NCBI RefSeq assembly: GCF_014203225.1
Contig: NZ_JACHIO010000001.1
Span: 310,001 to 374,000, forward strand
Length of the DNA: 64,000 nt
Reading direction: 5' to 3'
From: Granulicella mallensis
GTDB taxonomy: Bacteria; Acidobacteriota; Terriglobia; Terriglobales; Acidobacteriaceae
In this document: positions 35,184 to 44,012 of the stretch, one piece after another
Numbering within the stretch: position 1 is the stretch's first letter
How the letters are laid out: each line of letters opens with the position of its first letter
Position numbers and translations under genes: made by a program
The notes under the pieces: generated by a model
What the model saw: only the letters and a program-made list of their open reading frames with translations
What the model was told of the DNA's origin: nothing
Databases searched by the model: none

Positions 35184-36011
35184 TTATAGTGAGAGGGTTT
35201 CATGTGCTGCCTCCAGGATCACGTTGATGACGGCCTGGGGATCCGAGATCATCGGAGAGTGATCCGCAGGGGCCGAATGAATCTTTGCGTGCATACGATT
35301 CGCCATGAAACGCTGGGTCTTCGGACTGATCATGCGATCCTCTTCGGCGACCAAAAACCATGACGGCTTGGTTTTCCATGCCGGTGTTGGGGCCAGTTCC
35401 TGAATGCACTTAACCCCAAGCGGACGTTGCAGAGCCGCCGCAATTTTTGATTCACCGGCAGAAGCCTTGTGAGTAATCGCTCGGGGAAACGCATCGTCAG
35501 GCAGCCATACAAAGCCATGGGAATCCGGAGCCATCTTCGGTGCTTCCGGAGAATTCGGGTTGAGATAGAACACCTTGGCTACGGTCTCGCCCTCATCCGG
35601 CGCGAGCGCCGTAATATAGACCAAAGACTTAACCCGGTCTTGCTGCACCGCAGCGATCACAGCGCCGGAATAGGCATGTCCGACCAGAACCACCGGGCCG
35701 CTGGTCCGTTCCAGAACCTGACTCAGCGCGATCGTGTCATTCGTCAGGGATGTGAGCGGGAGTGGCGCGCAGATGACATGAAGACCGTGGCGTTCCAAAG
35801 GCAGAATAACGTTGCGCCAACACGAACCGTCCGCCCATGCCGCATGCACCAAAACGATGGTTGAGTTCGGAGGAAACTGACTCGTCCCGGAGCTATGCGA
35901 ACTCGCGGCTTGTGTCGTGCTTTGCGCCTGCGCGAATTCGCCGAGAGACCCGTTGAGAAGAACACCCAGAGATGTACCCGTGAGTGCACCTAAAAATTTA
36001 CGACGTTCCAT
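35184..36011 (-). CDS. Exported alpha/beta-hydrolase-fold protein with Ala at the nucleophile site
   Basis: 275-residue protein. The ATG at 36011 follows GAGGAG and gives a twin-arginine-like signal ERRKFLGALTGTSLGVLL. The alpha/beta-hydrolase fold is clear: TIVLVHAAWADGSCW (oxyanion loop), then the nucleophile elbow VVLVGHAYSGAVI, and late His in SAPADHSPMISDP. The elbow normally reads Gly-x-Ser-x-Gly; here the central residue is Ala113 and a Ser appears two residues later (Ser115). Either catalysis uses another residue or the protein is not a standard esterase. It may be the second gene after the deleted hydrolase at 36113 and before the SDR. Confidence 0.85.
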   Translation of the reverse strand: MERRKFLGALTGTSLGVLLNGSLGEFAQAQSTTQAASSHSSGTSQFPPNSTIVLVHAAWADGSCWRNVILPLERHGLHVICAPLPLTSLTNDTIALSQVLERTSGPVVLVGHAYSGAVIAAVQQDRVKSLVYITALAPDEGETVAKVFYLNPNSPEAPKMAPDSHGFVWLPDDAFPRAITHKASAGESKIAAALQRPLGVKCIQELAPTPAWKTKPSWFLVAEEDRMISPKTQRFMANRMHAKIHSAPADHSPMISDPQAVINVILEAAHETLSL

Positions 36012-36112
36012 GATTTTCTCCTCGTTCCCAATAAAGTGCCTGCGATCATCCGCAGGCACGAGTTCAATGAACCAACACGACCGTGCCGTTTGCTTAAAAC
36101 GGCTTGCCGCCG

Positions 36113-36460
36113 CTACAGCCGGCCGACGACTCCATTCGCCTCAAGGAACTCCTTCATCGCAGCAGCAATCTCCACGAAGTGTGTCTCAATGGCAAAATGG
36201 CTTGTCCCGAAGCCAGGCAGGTCGGGGGCAATCGGCCGGAAGTGATCTGCAAGACGTGGGATTAAATCCCGGAACATGTGGCTTGCCGCCGGAAATCCAT
36301 GCAAAAGCAGGAGAGCGGGTCCGTCTTGCGGACCGGCTTCCCAATAGAAGATCTTGATTTCGCCGCCCTTCACCGTGCGGTATCGGACGATAGACCCGAC
36401 AGCAGGCAAGTGTCGTCCTTCGCTCATCAGAAGATCTTGGTTCATAACGGGCTCTCTCAT
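36113..36460 (-). pseudogene. Epoxide hydrolase/dehalogenase-like gene with internal deletion
   Basis: 115-residue open frame. Residues 20-80 are the start of an alpha/beta hydrolase (IKIFYWEAGPQDGPALLLLHGFPAASHMFRDLIP then PIAPDLPGFGTS), with the oxyanion loop HGFP. Directly after comes HFAIETHFVEIAAAMKEFLE, which is the extreme C-terminus of the same family, with the catalytic-His region. The central 180 or so residues, with the nucleophile, are missing. The frame stays open across the join, so an in-frame deletion is the simplest reading. The product would be inactive. Confidence 0.8.
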
Positions 36461-36802
36461 GTTTGTGGCACATCATTGTCAGGTGCCACAAATTGCACAG
36501 ATTTTTAGTGCAACCGAAATACCAACCTTGATCGAGGGTTAGACATGAAGATAAGTCATTTCGGATCAATGAGATGTCCGCGAAGATTCAGCACGGCAAC
36601 ACAGTTTCAGCTGACGAATTCGTGACGGATACACAACACTGGCGAAATTTGGTCGTGACTCGGTCGCAGCATTTGGTTTTGCCGTATAGATCAATCCCAA
36701 CTTCACTTTATGCGTCACAGTACGGAGGGATGAGAAATCGGTCTCGAGGTTTGCTACAAGCGCCGCGAAGGGATGGCATATCAGGGCATTGATCAGAGCG
36801 AG

Positions 36803-36896
36803 AGTCATCTGAGCAAGCTGCTGGAGATCGCAGACATGTTTTCGCTGACGATCGAAGGCGCGCATCGGCTGTTCGGGTACAGGTTCATGATCGCGA
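36803..36896 (+). pseudogene. Fragment of an HTH-like family gene (second copy at 59160)
   Basis: The plus frame reads LLEIADMFSLTIEGAHRLFGY, almost the same as LLEIADTFSLTIEGAHRLFGY at about 59340-59400. Homology covers some 30 codons and ends abruptly at RFMIATAN. The surrounding 36461-37032 has no other gene I can support. Confidence 0.55.
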
Positions 36897-37032
36897 CGGC
36901 AAACCCCATCGGTGCATCGCGCATGGGCGCGCTTACGCTCGGGCCTTTGCATGGATGTTCTCCGCGAAGGATTCAATGGAGTATCACTACCGGAGAATGG
37001 AAGGCAAAGGTCTCTTCCGTGATATTCAAGCC

Positions 37033-37665
37033 TCAGCTTTTCTGTAAACGCGGATTCAACGAGTAGGTCCCGGTTAGCGTGACTCTTGCGATGACGTGGC
37101 CGTCAAGTGCCGCTCGAACGTTAGCGCCAGTGGGGTCACCACTCACTTCGAGATGAGGCACATCCAGTGCGTAAAGGGTGAAAACGTAATGGTGCAACAA
37201 GCTATCGTTCCAGGGTGGAGCGGGGCCATCGTAGCCGAAATAAGTCCCTTGCATGTTCGCGTCACCGGCAAACCAACTCGTGTAATCGTTGATTCCGTGA
37301 CGCAAATTGTTCGGTGCTTCAGGCCCCGTTTTGCCCCGCGGTGTGACACCGTTGCTGTGACCTCCAGCGACGATCTCCCGAGCCTCTGCTGGAATATCCA
37401 TGAGCGTCCAGTGGAAGAAGTCGACTCGTGGCAGAGATGCGGGCACCTCACGATCTTCCTTGTTAACGTCATCCGCCTGGCTCGGAACGTCGCTGTCGTG
37501 ACAGATGAGCACAAACGACTTGGTCCCTTCAGGCACTTCCGTCCATGCCAAATGAGGGTTGCGGTTGCTGCTTAGAGAGACACGGGTGACGGGGTCTATG
37601 ACTGCGAAGGCAAATTCACCAGGAATTGCTGCACCGTCGTTGAAACTCTGGCTACTAATTTTCAT
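37033..37665 (-). CDS. YbhB/YbcL family (PEBP-like) protein
   Basis: 210-residue cytoplasmic protein of the phosphatidylethanolamine-binding/Raf-kinase-inhibitor-like family. Motifs: NPHLAWTEVPEGTKSFVLICHDSDVP (the ligand-pocket Asp-x-Asp region), FFHWTLMDIPA (central His), GYDGPAPPWND and HHYVFTLYALDVPHL. Longer than E. coli YbhB (about 160) by an insertion DDVNKEDREVPASLPRVD and by GKTGPEAPNNLRHGINDYTSWF, which is common in Acidobacteriota and Proteobacteria homologues. Bacterial role unknown; binding of anionic ligands is likely. It stands alone, with relics on both sides. Confidence 0.92.
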   Translation of the reverse strand: MKISSQSFNDGAAIPGEFAFAVIDPVTRVSLSSNRNPHLAWTEVPEGTKSFVLICHDSDVPSQADDVNKEDREVPASLPRVDFFHWTLMDIPAEAREIVAGGHSNGVTPRGKTGPEAPNNLRHGINDYTSWFAGDANMQGTYFGYDGPAPPWNDSLLHHYVFTLYALDVPHLEVSGDPTGANVRAALDGHVIARVTLTGTYSLNPRLQKS

Positions 37666-38548
37666 CGTGAAACTCCTTTTGTGGGTTGAACTGGAGACGC
37701 ATTGTGACTACCAACATGAACGGTGGCCAACATAAGCAAGAGGTAGTGCATGCGGGGATCGGGCCAAAGGCATAGATGGGTTTGTTGGTCTACTAACCTC
37801 CACGCTGTGGAGGCGTCATTTCGTCCGGTCGCACCCACAAATCGAACGGCTCTGCGATGTGCCCACAATCAGCATATTAGTGCATGTCTTTTCCGTTCAT
37901 CTCGGCATATCGAGAGTCATTGCGTTCCGTGCTCGTTAATTCGCAATCGTCGGCTAGCCGCGCAGTGACCGTCCGCACGGGATAGGTCACTGCGCGGGAT
38001 CAAAACTGTACCTTGAGCACAAACTGCAGCACGCGTGGAGTGTAGTTTCCGTTGGTTGCGGAAATAGTGCCAAACCCCGCCCCTGAGCGTGTACGCTGTG
38101 CTGATTTGTACGAGCCACTCCGTCAGCACAAGGTAAAAACTGAGATGCGATTGACGGGGCCCTCACTCAATGCGCTCTCTGGAATTACTCTTGCCGAGCG
38201 AAAATCTCATGTCCGTGCGAGCGTCATGGTCCCGGCATACAGTGCTGCGCTTCTCAAATGGCAATAACCTGTCTTGCAATGAATCGTATGTTGTAACGGA
38301 ACACGTGGGTCTCTAGACCTGGGTGTTCACCGTTACCCTTGCGAATCAGAGTGGATGCAGAACGACAGGAGCTTGGGCACCGGTACAATCTGTGCAGAGA
38401 TTCACTACTCGGTGGACAGATATTGTAGATTTGCGACCGTTGAACTTGTTATGCAAGGAATGCTTTCACGTTAGGCGAATGGTGAAATTGATGAATGAGA
38501 CCATCGCCATTAACGTTCTAACTCGCACCGACGAAAGGAAGTGCACTC
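37666..38548. other. Long intergenic region with a receptor relic
   Basis: About 880 bases. The only recognisable content is the TonB-receptor tail at 38000-38125. TTAACGTT at 38510-38517, 31 bases before the GH2 start, is shared with AACGTTAA at 47471-47478 upstream of the sugar isomerase gene and might be a regulator site. Confidence 0.45.
38000..38125 (-). pseudogene. C-terminal tail of a TonB-dependent receptor
   Basis: The minus strand encodes SGAGFGTISATNGNYTPRVL then QFVLKVQF and a stop at 38000-38002. This is the last beta strands of an acidobacterial Oar-like TonB receptor, whose chains end in Leu/Phe-Lys-x-x-Phe. Compare the intact receptor at 54186, ending PREIQFALKLLF. The frame is blocked by a stop about 40 codons upstream and nothing more of the gene remains, so at least 900 residues were lost. 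Confidence 0.75.
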
Positions 38549-41176
38549 GTGTTTGTAACGCTCCGCTGGATTCTTGCCATTGGTATTGCCCTGCCGCTGT
38601 CTCTCGCTCATGCCCAAGAAACCGTCAAAGACTGGACAATGCAGGATGCGTCAAAGGTGACGGCGACTCCGGAGGAGATCTCATCTTCCCACTTCAAACC
38701 TTCCGATTGGTATCGGGCCACCGTTCCGGGCACCGTGCTTACCACCCTGGTGGACAACAAGGTCTATCCCGAGCCCCTCTATGGCGAGAATATGCGTCAC
38801 ATCCCCGAGAGCCTCAACAAGACGGGATACTGGTATCGGTCAACAGTCACGATCCCATCGAGATACAAGCATCGGCAGGTCTGGCTCCACTTCGCCGGGA
38901 TTAACTATGCGGCCGAAGTCTGGATTAATTCGCAGAAGGTTGGCACCATTCGGGGTGCCTTTCTTCGGGGCGATTTCGAAGTCTCCAAGTTAGTCAAACC
39001 GGGCCACAGCTCCATTGTGGCTGTCTTTGTCACTCCGCAACCGCATCCGGGTATTCCACACGAACATACCGTAGCCCTCGGGGTCGGGAAGAACGGAGGT
39101 GAAACGGCTATCGACGGACCAACCTTTCTTTCGACGATCGGATGGGACTGGCTGGCGGCAGTCCGTGACCGCGACACAGGTATCTGGCTCCCCGTGACGC
39201 TTTCGGAGACAGGGCCCGTCCTAGTGAAGGATCCATTTGTTACCAGTGAACTGGACGACGCTCACACGTACGCGAATCTTGCCATCTCTACAATTCTTGA
39301 GAACAGCACCTCCAATCCCGTAAAGGGCATATTGACCGGTGTGATTACCGGCCCTTCAGGCGATATCACCTTCCATGAACCGGTCTTGATGGATGCCGGC
39401 AGTAGCCGGCAGATCAAACTCGACAGCACCTCGATTCCAGAACTGCATGTGACGAAGCCTTCTCTCTGGTGGCCGAATGGCTATGGCGCACAGAGCCTCT
39501 ATCATCTGGATCTGCGATTCGAGGTAGGAGGAGTCGTCTCGCAATCCGTATCTACTCAGTTCGGAATTCGGAAGATCGAGTATCAAGTGCCTGACTCGGA
39601 CAACCTTACGATCTCAGTGAATGGTGTTCGAATCATGATCCGTGGCGGAAACTGGGGCCTCGACGAGGCCATGAAGCGAATTCCTCGCGAACGCCTGGAT
39701 GCACAGTTTCACATGCACGCGCTCGCTCACATGAATATGATTCGCAACTGGGTTGGACAGAGTACGAGTCCCGACTTCTATGACCTGGCGGATCGATATG
39801 GCATTCTCCTTTGGGACGAGTTCTTTCAGCCAAATCCGGGAGACGGGCCCAACATCACCGATATTCCCACCTATATGGCGAACGTCACCGATAAGGTATT
39901 GCGCTATCGCAACCATCCGGCCATTGCTGTCTGGTGTGCCCGCAACGAAGGCTATCCTCCGAAGGCTCTCGACGAGGCAATCAAAGCAAAGATGCTGATC
40001 CTCGATCCGAGCCGTCTCTATCAGTCGAACTCCGCAGACGGTCGCGGGGTCTCATCCCACGGACCTTACTTCTGGCGCTCACCACGATACTTCTACGCGT
40101 TCAACGAAAGCTTCAAGACAGAAGTAGGCTCGGTCTCGATCCCAACGATCGAGTCTATTCAAGGCATGATGCCGAAAGAGGATTGGGAGACCATCAATGA
40201 CGACTGGGCTCAGCACGATTTAGCCAAAGGGGCTCAACGGGGCGATGAGTACCCTCTCGTGTTAGCGAAGCGATATGGAAAGATTCGCAATCTGGCCGAC
40301 TTTGTACGCAAGAGTCAACTCGCCAACTATGAGACCTTCCGCGCGATGTATGAGGGACGTAATGCCGAAATGTTCAAAACCACCACGGGCGTCATTACCT
40401 GGATGAGCCATCCAGCACAGCCGAGCTTTGTCTGGCAGCTTTATCACTACGACCTGGAGCCAAACGCCTCACTCTTTGCTGTCGAGAAGGCTTCCGAACC
40501 AATCCATATACAACTGAACGAGTCGAACGGCGCGGTTCAGGTCGTAAACAATACCTCGAAGAAGCTCTCCGACCTCACAGCAACGGCTACGGTATTCAGC
40601 CTGGACGGGGAGAAAGCTCTCGGAAAATCCTATCCTGTGAATGGCATCCCTGCCAGTACCACGGTCAAGATCGCGCAGATCGAAGTGCCAGCCAGGATTT
40701 CATCGATATACTTCGTCAAGCTGGATCTGACCGATTCATCCGGTTCTGTAGTCTCTACCAACTTCTATTGGCAGAACGTTGCTCAGGATGATTTTGACGC
40801 ACTTGAGACGATGCCGCTCGTCAGCCTCGATGCCTCGGGTTCCTCTCACGTTGAGGGTGACGAAACGATTCTCCAGGTCGATCTGAAGAACAATACAAAC
40901 GCAATTGCGTTGATGACTCACCTGCAACTTCATCGGGGACCTTCAGGCGAACGAGTGCTTCCGGCTTTCTACTCGGATAACTACATCTCACTCATACCTG
41001 GTGAGACGAGGCGAGTGACTATCCAAGCCGCGACGAAAGATCTGAAACAGGAGCCTCCAGTGATTGAGATTGACGGCTATAACGTGACAGTTAAAGCTGT
41101 GAATAGTGCCTTAGCAATTCAGGACAATCAGAATGCGCAGCCGACGCACTGGCCGGCGTCAGGGATTGTTCCTTAA
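38549..41176 (+). CDS. Secreted GH2 exo-beta-glucosaminidase/beta-mannosidase-like enzyme
   Basis: 875-residue glycoside hydrolase family 2 protein. GTG start at 38549 after AAAGGAAG; signal peptide ends LSLAHAQ. The jelly-roll domain (about 25-225) carries DWYRATVPGTVLTTLVD and GYWYRS, the Ig-like domain SLWWPNGYGAQSLYHL, and the barrel (about 355-560) MIRGGNWGLDEAMKR, HMNMIRNWVGQS and VWCARNEGYPP. Glu467 in ARNEG is the likely acid/base and Glu525 in KTEVGS the likely nucleophile. Overall layout is that of exo-beta-D-glucosaminidase and mannosylglycoprotein beta-mannosidases. It is a paralogue of the GH2 at 47577. First gene of the glycan-utilisation locus; followed by a LacI regulator on the same strand. 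Confidence 0.9.
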   Translation: MFVTLRWILAIGIALPLSLAHAQETVKDWTMQDASKVTATPEEISSSHFKPSDWYRATVPGTVLTTLVDNKVYPEPLYGENMRHIPESLNKTGYWYRSTVTIPSRYKHRQVWLHFAGINYAAEVWINSQKVGTIRGAFLRGDFEVSKLVKPGHSSIVAVFVTPQPHPGIPHEHTVALGVGKNGGETAIDGPTFLSTIGWDWLAAVRDRDTGIWLPVTLSETGPVLVKDPFVTSELDDAHTYANLAISTILENSTSNPVKGILTGVITGPSGDITFHEPVLMDAGSSRQIKLDSTSIPELHVTKPSLWWPNGYGAQSLYHLDLRFEVGGVVSQSVSTQFGIRKIEYQVPDSDNLTISVNGVRIMIRGGNWGLDEAMKRIPRERLDAQFHMHALAHMNMIRNWVGQSTSPDFYDLADRYGILLWDEFFQPNPGDGPNITDIPTYMANVTDKVLRYRNHPAIAVWCARNEGYPPKALDEAIKAKMLILDPSRLYQSNSADGRGVSSHGPYFWRSPRYFYAFNESFKTEVGSVSIPTIESIQGMMPKEDWETINDDWAQHDLAKGAQRGDEYPLVLAKRYGKIRNLADFVRKSQLANYETFRAMYEGRNAEMFKTTTGVITWMSHPAQPSFVWQLYHYDLEPNASLFAVEKASEPIHIQLNESNGAVQVVNNTSKKLSDLTATATVFSLDGEKALGKSYPVNGIPASTTVKIAQIEVPARISSIYFVKLDLTDSSGSVVSTNFYWQNVAQDDFDALETMPLVSLDASGSSHVEGDETILQVDLKNNTNAIALMTHLQLHRGPSGERVLPAFYSDNYISLIPGETRRVTIQAATKDLKQEPPVIEIDGYNVTVKAVNSALAIQDNQNAQPTHWPASGIVP

Positions 41177-41625
41177 AACGTAAGAACCAATGACCATGAA
41201 GTACGCTGGTGAGCGTGACCGTTCTCGCGACGGCGCGCAGAGGTATGAGGATGACTCAGCGCGTCAAACGGACGCAGATCGTGGTGAGAAACCGTCGGAA
41301 TAGACAAGCTGCATAGGTCTCTTCCCCTGAAGCTTGTCGTGACTGCGTGGTGAAACCTCGTGACGATCTAGGTATAATCCTGTGCGTCGCCGATGTCGGT
41401 CACGGTGCCCTGCCCATGCCTCCATCGAAATTTCGCACGGCAGCTCACCTGCTCCTGGATCGACGCGCAATGGATAGACATTGCTCCGATGGCTATCGAT
41501 TCGTGGACCTCTGTCGCCGACAAAAGTGCGAAATGATACAACAGATGTTAGCTTTCAGAGCTGGCGTCTGACGTGTCCTAAGGTTCGTCCGCCGAAGGTA
41601 TCGTTGATTTTAGAGTCATTGCGTA
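41177..41625. other. Intergenic region upstream of LacI gene
   Basis: About 450 bases, no gene seen. AAATGATACAA at 41531-41541, about 85 bases before the LacI gene, also occurs at 43916-43926 and resembles the half-site of the palindromes at 46429 and 57773. Confidence 0.4.
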
Positions 41626-42684
41626 ATGGGGTCTTGGATGAAACAGGGGATGCGCGCCACTGTTAGTGACGTTGCTCGAATGGCCGGTGTTGCTCCTATG
41701 ACGGTTTCGCGGGTCCTTACCGGCTCCGCCAAGGTAGCAGATGCCACGGCGGAACGGGTTCGAAAGGCAGTCGCTCTGCTCCGCTACCAGCCCAACGAGC
41801 TTTCGCAGGCGTTTCGCTGGAATCGCTCGCATAGTATTGGGCTAATCGTTCCGAACCTGACCGACAGAGCCGTCTCTGTGAGCGTCGCAGCGATCAATGA
41901 CGTCGCGAAGATGCATAATTACACCGTGAATTTGGCAACTTCCAATGGCAGCCCTGAAACGGAGAACATTCAGGTCAAACTCATGATCCAGCGCGGCGTC
42001 GAGGGGATCGTCATCATCCCCAACGAACAGGAGTCTCACAGTTTTCACTATGAGAATATCGAGAAGGTCCCGTTCGTTGCACTTCTGAACCCAATGCCAG
42101 GAATGCCGGTCGACGCTGTCCTGGCTCAAGAACGGCAGGGAGCGCGAGCGGTCGTTGAACACCTGGTCGAGCGCGAGCATCGGAATATCCTGTTCATCGC
42201 CGAGGGGGCTTCAACATACATTTTGCGCGAGCGCCACGAGGGATATCGTAACGCGATGTTGCATGCGGGACTAAAACCGATTGAATGCTTCTATGGCAAT
42301 TCGCAGCAAACACTCGAAACCGTTCTCAGGAAACAACTGGCGTTGAGCCAAGAAGGCATTACAGCGGCTGTTACCGGGAATGAGAGTGCGACTCTCGCCA
42401 CGATTCGCAGCCTCCGGTCTCTTGGAAAGATTAAGGCACCTTCGCTATGCCTTATGGGCTTTGATGATTTCCCTGCTGCAGATCTCCTGATACCGCCGGT
42501 CTCGATCATCCGTACACCCGTTACGGAGATGGCGACCCTGGCCATCAACATGCTCTTCGGCAAGATCGAGCATAGTGAGTTGAAATCAGAAGGAAATGTA
42601 AGCTTACCCGTTGAACTCATTCAACGGGAATCGAATGACCGCAAGAGCGGGCATGCAATCGCCCGCGCCCCTTCTAGACGGTAA
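41626..42684 (+). CDS. LacI family transcriptional regulator
   Basis: 352-residue LacI/GalR repressor. The N-terminal HTH is ATVSDVARMAGVAPMTVSRVLTGSAKVADATAERV (about residues 11-45), the hinge YQPNELSQAFRWNRSHSIGLIVPNL, and then a periplasmic-binding-protein-like effector domain ending in GFDDFPAADLLIPPVSIIRTP. The ATG at 41641 (MKQGMRATVSDVA) is an alternative start. The hinge lacks the canonical Leu-Ala-x-x-Leu but has LSQAF. It lies after the GH2 gene and is convergent with the next LacI gene, the coding ends overlapping by 11 bases. Likely senses a sugar released by the locus and controls it. Confidence 0.93.
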   Translation: MGSWMKQGMRATVSDVARMAGVAPMTVSRVLTGSAKVADATAERVRKAVALLRYQPNELSQAFRWNRSHSIGLIVPNLTDRAVSVSVAAINDVAKMHNYTVNLATSNGSPETENIQVKLMIQRGVEGIVIIPNEQESHSFHYENIEKVPFVALLNPMPGMPVDAVLAQERQGARAVVEHLVEREHRNILFIAEGASTYILRERHEGYRNAMLHAGLKPIECFYGNSQQTLETVLRKQLALSQEGITAAVTGNESATLATIRSLRSLGKIKAPSLCLMGFDDFPAADLLIPPVSIIRTPVTEMATLAINMLFGKIEHSELKSEGNVSLPVELIQRESNDRKSGHAIARAPSRR

Positions 42685-43825
42685 GTTTTCGGTTCGTTTT
42701 TCCAGGTTTTGTTGCAGTTGTTCCGATATGGAGCCGCTCGGAGTTCACGGGACCGGTGGAGGAACGAACGATTAAGCTTGGCTGCATCAAAATCGACTTG
42801 GAGGCCTTCGCTTCCGGGTAGTGGATCTTGTTTAAGAGGACACGGGCAGCCAGGGAGCCCATGTGCTTGAGCGGCTGCCTGATGGTGGTCAGGCTCGGCT
42901 CGCAATACTCCGCACTTTCAATGTCATCGAATCCGATCACCGAAATGTCATCGGGGCAGGAGAGGCCCGCTTCCCTGATGGCTTTGATCGCCCCGATCGC
43001 CACGAAATCGTTGAAGCAACAGATCGCGGTGAAGTCCGTCCTCCTGGCGAGAAGATCTCGCACAACCGGATAGCCCAGTCTTGGACTCCACTGGTTCTCC
43101 TCCAACTGCAGGCATAATTCCTCATGAATATCCAGCCCAAGCGTTTTGGCCGCATAACAGAGACTGGTCCAGCGCGACTTCGCGTCGAGGGACTCCTTTT
43201 GTCCCCGGATGAATGCGATACGACGGTGGCCGAGCCCGAGAAGATGTTGGAGCGTCAGTTCCGCCGCTAAGTCATGGTCGATGTGAATCCGGGTAGCCCA
43301 TGCCGCCGTTTGGTGATTGCTCAAGGCCACCGAAGGCACGTTCGTTGGGGGCGGGAGCATGGAGTTGACGAAGATCAAGCCATCGACACGGCTATCTACA
43401 AGACTCGCGGCATAGGCCGTGAGAAGATCCTCCCGCCCATGGTGGCAGACGACACTGTGAAGATAGCCCGTTTCAAAAAGCTCTTTTTCAATTCCATTGA
43501 GGACGGAAGCTAGATACCCGTCAGCGACCTCAGGGACAACAACCCCGATGCTAAAGCTGGCTCCCGGGCTAGGAGCAAAGAGATTGCTGCTCGAAGACAC
43601 TTCAAATTCCTTGGCGGCAAGAAAGACTCTTTCCTGAACTCCGGGAGACATCATATGCCCCAGATTCCGCCCACTCAGAGCCATTCGAACTGTCACCGGA
43701 GACAGGGCGAGCCGTTCGGCGATCGAGACGAAATCTTCGTTACGCTGCGCCCCTGGAGTCCGCCTAGCGGTGTCCGGAGATATATCCCCGCTGACTGTGT
43801 CGATTGAGTGGCTCGCTTCCATCAT
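42674..43825 (-). CDS. Diverged LacI family transcriptional regulator
   Basis: 383-residue LacI-type protein. An extra N-terminal arm of about 27 residues precedes a diverged HTH, FVSIAERLALSPVTVRMALSGR, where the usual Ser-Arg after the second helix is Arg-Met. The hinge is odd: SSSNLFAPSPGASFSIGVVVPEV lacks the Leu-Ala-x-x-Leu helix that sits in the minor groove. The effector domain is normal, with FNDFVAIGAIKAIREAGLSCPDDISVIGFDDIESAEYCEPSLTTIRQP. Convergent with the LacI gene at 41626. Its DNA specificity may differ from its neighbours; upstream (43916-43940) carries AATGATA-type half-sites. Confidence 0.88.
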   Translation of the reverse strand: MMEASHSIDTVSGDISPDTARRTPGAQRNEDFVSIAERLALSPVTVRMALSGRNLGHMMSPGVQERVFLAAKEFEVSSSSNLFAPSPGASFSIGVVVPEVADGYLASVLNGIEKELFETGYLHSVVCHHGREDLLTAYAASLVDSRVDGLIFVNSMLPPPTNVPSVALSNHQTAAWATRIHIDHDLAAELTLQHLLGLGHRRIAFIRGQKESLDAKSRWTSLCYAAKTLGLDIHEELCLQLEENQWSPRLGYPVVRDLLARRTDFTAICCFNDFVAIGAIKAIREAGLSCPDDISVIGFDDIESAEYCEPSLTTIRQPLKHMGSLAARVLLNKIHYPEAKASKSILMQPSLIVRSSTGPVNSERLHIGTTATKPGKTNRKLTV

Positions 43826-43915
43826 TTGCAGATATTACGGGGCGGTCAGAGTGGTTGTACAGGCTATGGTGCACATCAAACGCAAGCAACTGATTTCATT
43901 GAGCTTGAATTCTGC

Positions 43916-43941
43916 AAATGATACAAGGCACAACGAATGAT
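43916..43941. promoter_or_regulatory. Candidate LacI half-sites upstream of the diverged LacI gene
   Basis: AAATGATACAA (43916-43926) and AATGATATTG (about 43936-43945) lie some 100 bases upstream of the minus-strand LacI gene start. Both share AATGATA with the palindromes at 46429 and 57773. They are half-sites, not full palindromes. Confidence 0.35.
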
Positions 43942-44012
43942 ATTGTCTGATCATTTTTTCGTGAGGCTGCGACATGCGGATCAATTTCAATAATCCTCAG
44001 ACCGGCTAATCC

